This document shows, piece after piece, positions 25,670 through 27,682 of a DNA stretch of 27,682 nucleotides. This DNA is from Stentor roeselii. Taxonomy: Eukaryota > Ciliophora > Heterotrichea > Heterotrichida > Stentoridae. The stretch covers positions 1 to 27,682 of the forward strand of contig RSEH01000393.1 in assembly GCA_006503475.1 (NCBI GenBank), read 5' to 3'. The notes under the pieces were generated by a model. That model was not told the origin of the DNA, did no database searches, and was given only the letters and a program-made list of their open reading frames with translations. The stretch's first letter is position 1; every line of letters starts with the position of its first letter. Position numbers and translations under genes: made by a program.

Positions 25670-27682
25670 ATGATTAATTGGCTGACTAGGCATACAAGGA
25701 AGGCGATCTCCTCTGTAGAAGCCATCAGAAGGACCTTCTCAACGAATGATGCTAACCTCGATAAACCTTTGGATATATTTCCTAGCATTCAGACTTTTGA
25801 TTATATTCTAAATGGGAACATCCTTCATGTAGATAATCACTGCTGATAATGGATATAATCAACATGAAACTGTTTTAATAACAAGGCCAAGGAGGTGGGG
25901 TAAATCACTAAACTTAAAAATGCTAGAGAGTTTTTTCCAGCCGAAATTCTCATTACAAGGGGATATTATCGAAGATCCTATAAAAAAAGAAAAATTTTAT
26001 CATATGTTAATTGGCGATAAAGAATTGCACATAAATCCACTTACAAGAGAATTAGGAAATACCAAGATAATCGATTTACAAGGAACAATACCCGTGATTC
26101 CTATTACTTTTAATATCATCAATAAAATATCTGAAATCAAAATTAAATTAGAATTTATAGAGGCAATCAGAAAGGGAATCATACCTCATGAGTACTTAAT
26201 TAATTCACCGAAAGTAAAGAACTCTGGCCATAAAAAAATATTTAAAATGTATCAAGGGCAAGATAAGGAACTTTTACTTACAAAAAATATTGATGATCAT
26301 CTTCTTTACTTAGTAGAATCTTTAAATAACCATCATAACAGGAAGCCGATCATACTTGTGGACGAATACGACAGACTCTTGGTAAAAATAAATACTTTAC
26401 GTCCTGAGTTATATGAGTATGCAATTGACATGTTTATAAGGATTTTTTCATTCATTAAAAATTGTGCTGATATAGTTCAACTCTCAGTTTTCACCGGGAT
26501 AACTCGAATCGCAAAGGATTTTTTTTCTGGACTCAATAATCTCTGTCACGATTCAGTTTTTGAGCCATACTATACTGAACATTTTGGGTTCACTGAGCTC
26601 GAAGTTGATGGATTGATAAAAAAAATTAAAAAAATCACAAATGATATTGAAAGCGAAGATATTATCAAAGAAAAAATGACTCGGATGTATAATGGGTATA
26701 GGATTGATAAGACAATAATATATAATCCTTGGTCAGTGATGAATTGCGTCTGCCGTCTGGCCACCAAAAAATCATCGCCTTATAATAAATATTGGTTGAA
26801 TAGTGGTAATCAGCGATTTCTGAAAAAAGCGCTTCAAGAATATAGAAAAGATAAAGAAGAAAAAAAAAATAAGGAATGTAAAATTGAAACTTTAATCAAA
26901 TCAGGAGAAGTGTACTTCGAACCTGGTGAAGGAATAGAAATTGATAAGCTTTATTTTAGTGAAGATTCACTCTTGACACTGATGCTAGATTCAGGGTATT
27001 TAACTTCAACTGATAGGGAAAATGTATTTCGCATCCCAAATAACGAGGTGAGATACGATTACTATAAACATTTGGTTCGTGCTTGGTTAACCGAAGAAGA
27101 ATTCAGAATCTTTGATGTTACACTCAAACAAAATGAATTTGAAAATCCAGACACTTTAAAAAAAAATTTTCAAGAAAAAGTTCTCAATTATACTAAAGAA
27201 AAGCATTATCCAGAGTTTTATTTTCAAGTCATGCTTTATTTTAGTGTCGGAACAAATGATTTTCCTGCGGAATTGGAACACAAAACTACGGATAGCAAAA
27301 GAATTGATCTCTTAATACAGCCTAAAAACAGTATGGATACTATTTATATCATTGAAGTTAAAAAAAAGATAGGAACAACAAGGATTATGACATAAATAAA
27401 GGCTTGAATCAAATTTTTGAAAAATATGCAGATTATATCATCAATAAAAAGAAACAATTTACAACTATTGTTATCAGGGTAGTTTATTTCGAAATGAATA
27501 AAGACTCAAAGGATTCAAATGATTCAAAAGATTCACAATGGAGTATTTCAATAGCTGAGCTCAAGTTTACAAGAGATAACTTGATTAGAGCAATCGATTA
27601 CTTTGTTCAAACAAAAGAACAATATAAAGAAAATCAAGCTGCTAAAGGAAAAGAAAAATCAAATTATCAAAAATTATTCGAA
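25670..27682 (+). pseudogene. AAA-ATPase-like / PD-(D/E)XK nuclease family gene, frameshifted, 3' end outside window (right copy)
   Basis: From the ATG at 25670 the protein matches the left copy (MINWLT, AISSVEAIRRTF) but shifts frame near 25,838. The second frame contains the P-loop RPRRWGKSLNL and Walker B IILVDEYDRLLVK, then the conserved YTEHFGFTELEVDGLIKKIK block and the nuclease core SKRIDLLIQP...IIEVKK, with the core Asp, Glu and Lys all present. A second shift occurs in a run of eight A at 27360-27367, after which the third frame continues to the window edge with the conserved tail (QWSISIAELKF). By comparison with the left copy only about a dozen codons are missing beyond the window. 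The two shifts may be real or assembly errors in homopolymers. Its nuclease centre is better preserved than in the left copy. Confidence 0.8.
27498..27540 (+). repeat. Tandem GATTCAAAN 9-mer repeat in nuclease linker
   Basis: About four GATTCAAA-type units encode KDS/NDS triplets between the nuclease core and the conserved QWSIS tail, at the position where the left copy has SKL/SKPS repeats. Confidence 0.6.

Noticed and set aside
1-27682. CRISPR arrays, rRNA, tRNA genes, telomeric ends
   Set aside because: No regular spaced repeats, no tRNA-like TTC-loop context and no terminal repeat array were seen by eye; a covariance search could still find a diverged small RNA.

Overview
The window looks like macronuclear-type DNA of a heterotrich ciliate, most likely Stentor or a close relative. 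It is AT-rich and very gene-dense, and only one gene visibly needs introns. That gene, an MFS transporter at 6872-8290, is interrupted by three GT...AG introns of exactly 15 nt, a length known from Stentor and Blepharisma. TAA and TAG end most genes, one ends in TGA, and Trp is always TGG in the long genes. This fits the standard code used by Stentor and not the TGA=Trp code of Blepharisma. The organism assignment is an inference; the introns and stop usage are seen directly.

Layout. A core of apparently intact genes (3382-23059) contains: an allantoinase-like protein that has lost its metal ligands; a mitochondrial type I DnaJ; the MFS transporter; a 1078-residue secreted Cys-rich protein; a signal peptide peptidase; an HSL-type esterase; a protein disulfide isomerase; Trm10; IFT20; a C2-like/coiled-coil protein; an ankyrin protein; a Tesmin/TSO1 CXC-domain protein; an NRF6-type acyltransferase; and a second ankyrin protein. 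Spacing is extreme: same-strand genes 12 and 34 nt apart, convergent genes whose stop codons overlap, and divergent start codons 41 nt apart. Several products belong to the secretory pathway or membranes (secreted protein, signal peptide peptidase, PDI, acyltransferase, transporter), but nothing shows that they form one system.

The core is bracketed by degenerate inverted repeat arms of about 0.4 kb (2988-3414 and 23184-23582). The left arm runs into the first 11 codons of the allantoinase-like gene, so the right arm carries a copy of that gene's upstream region and start codon. Outside the arms lie two outward-facing decayed copies of an AAA-ATPase-like/PD-(D/E)XK nuclease gene, a short third fragment of the same family, an esterase pseudogene and a possible calpain relic. 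The left nuclease copy is split by a 69-bp insert flanked by a TA-containing 5-bp direct repeat; leaving out the insert keeps the reading frame, which resembles an internal eliminated sequence.

Two further signals deserve attention. The convergent PDI-Trm10 gap is filled end to end by a degenerate minisatellite that reaches into the last codons of Trm10. Across the core, the + strand repeatedly switches abruptly from G/T-rich to A/C-rich, often in the middle of a coding region, giving a sawtooth strand asymmetry.
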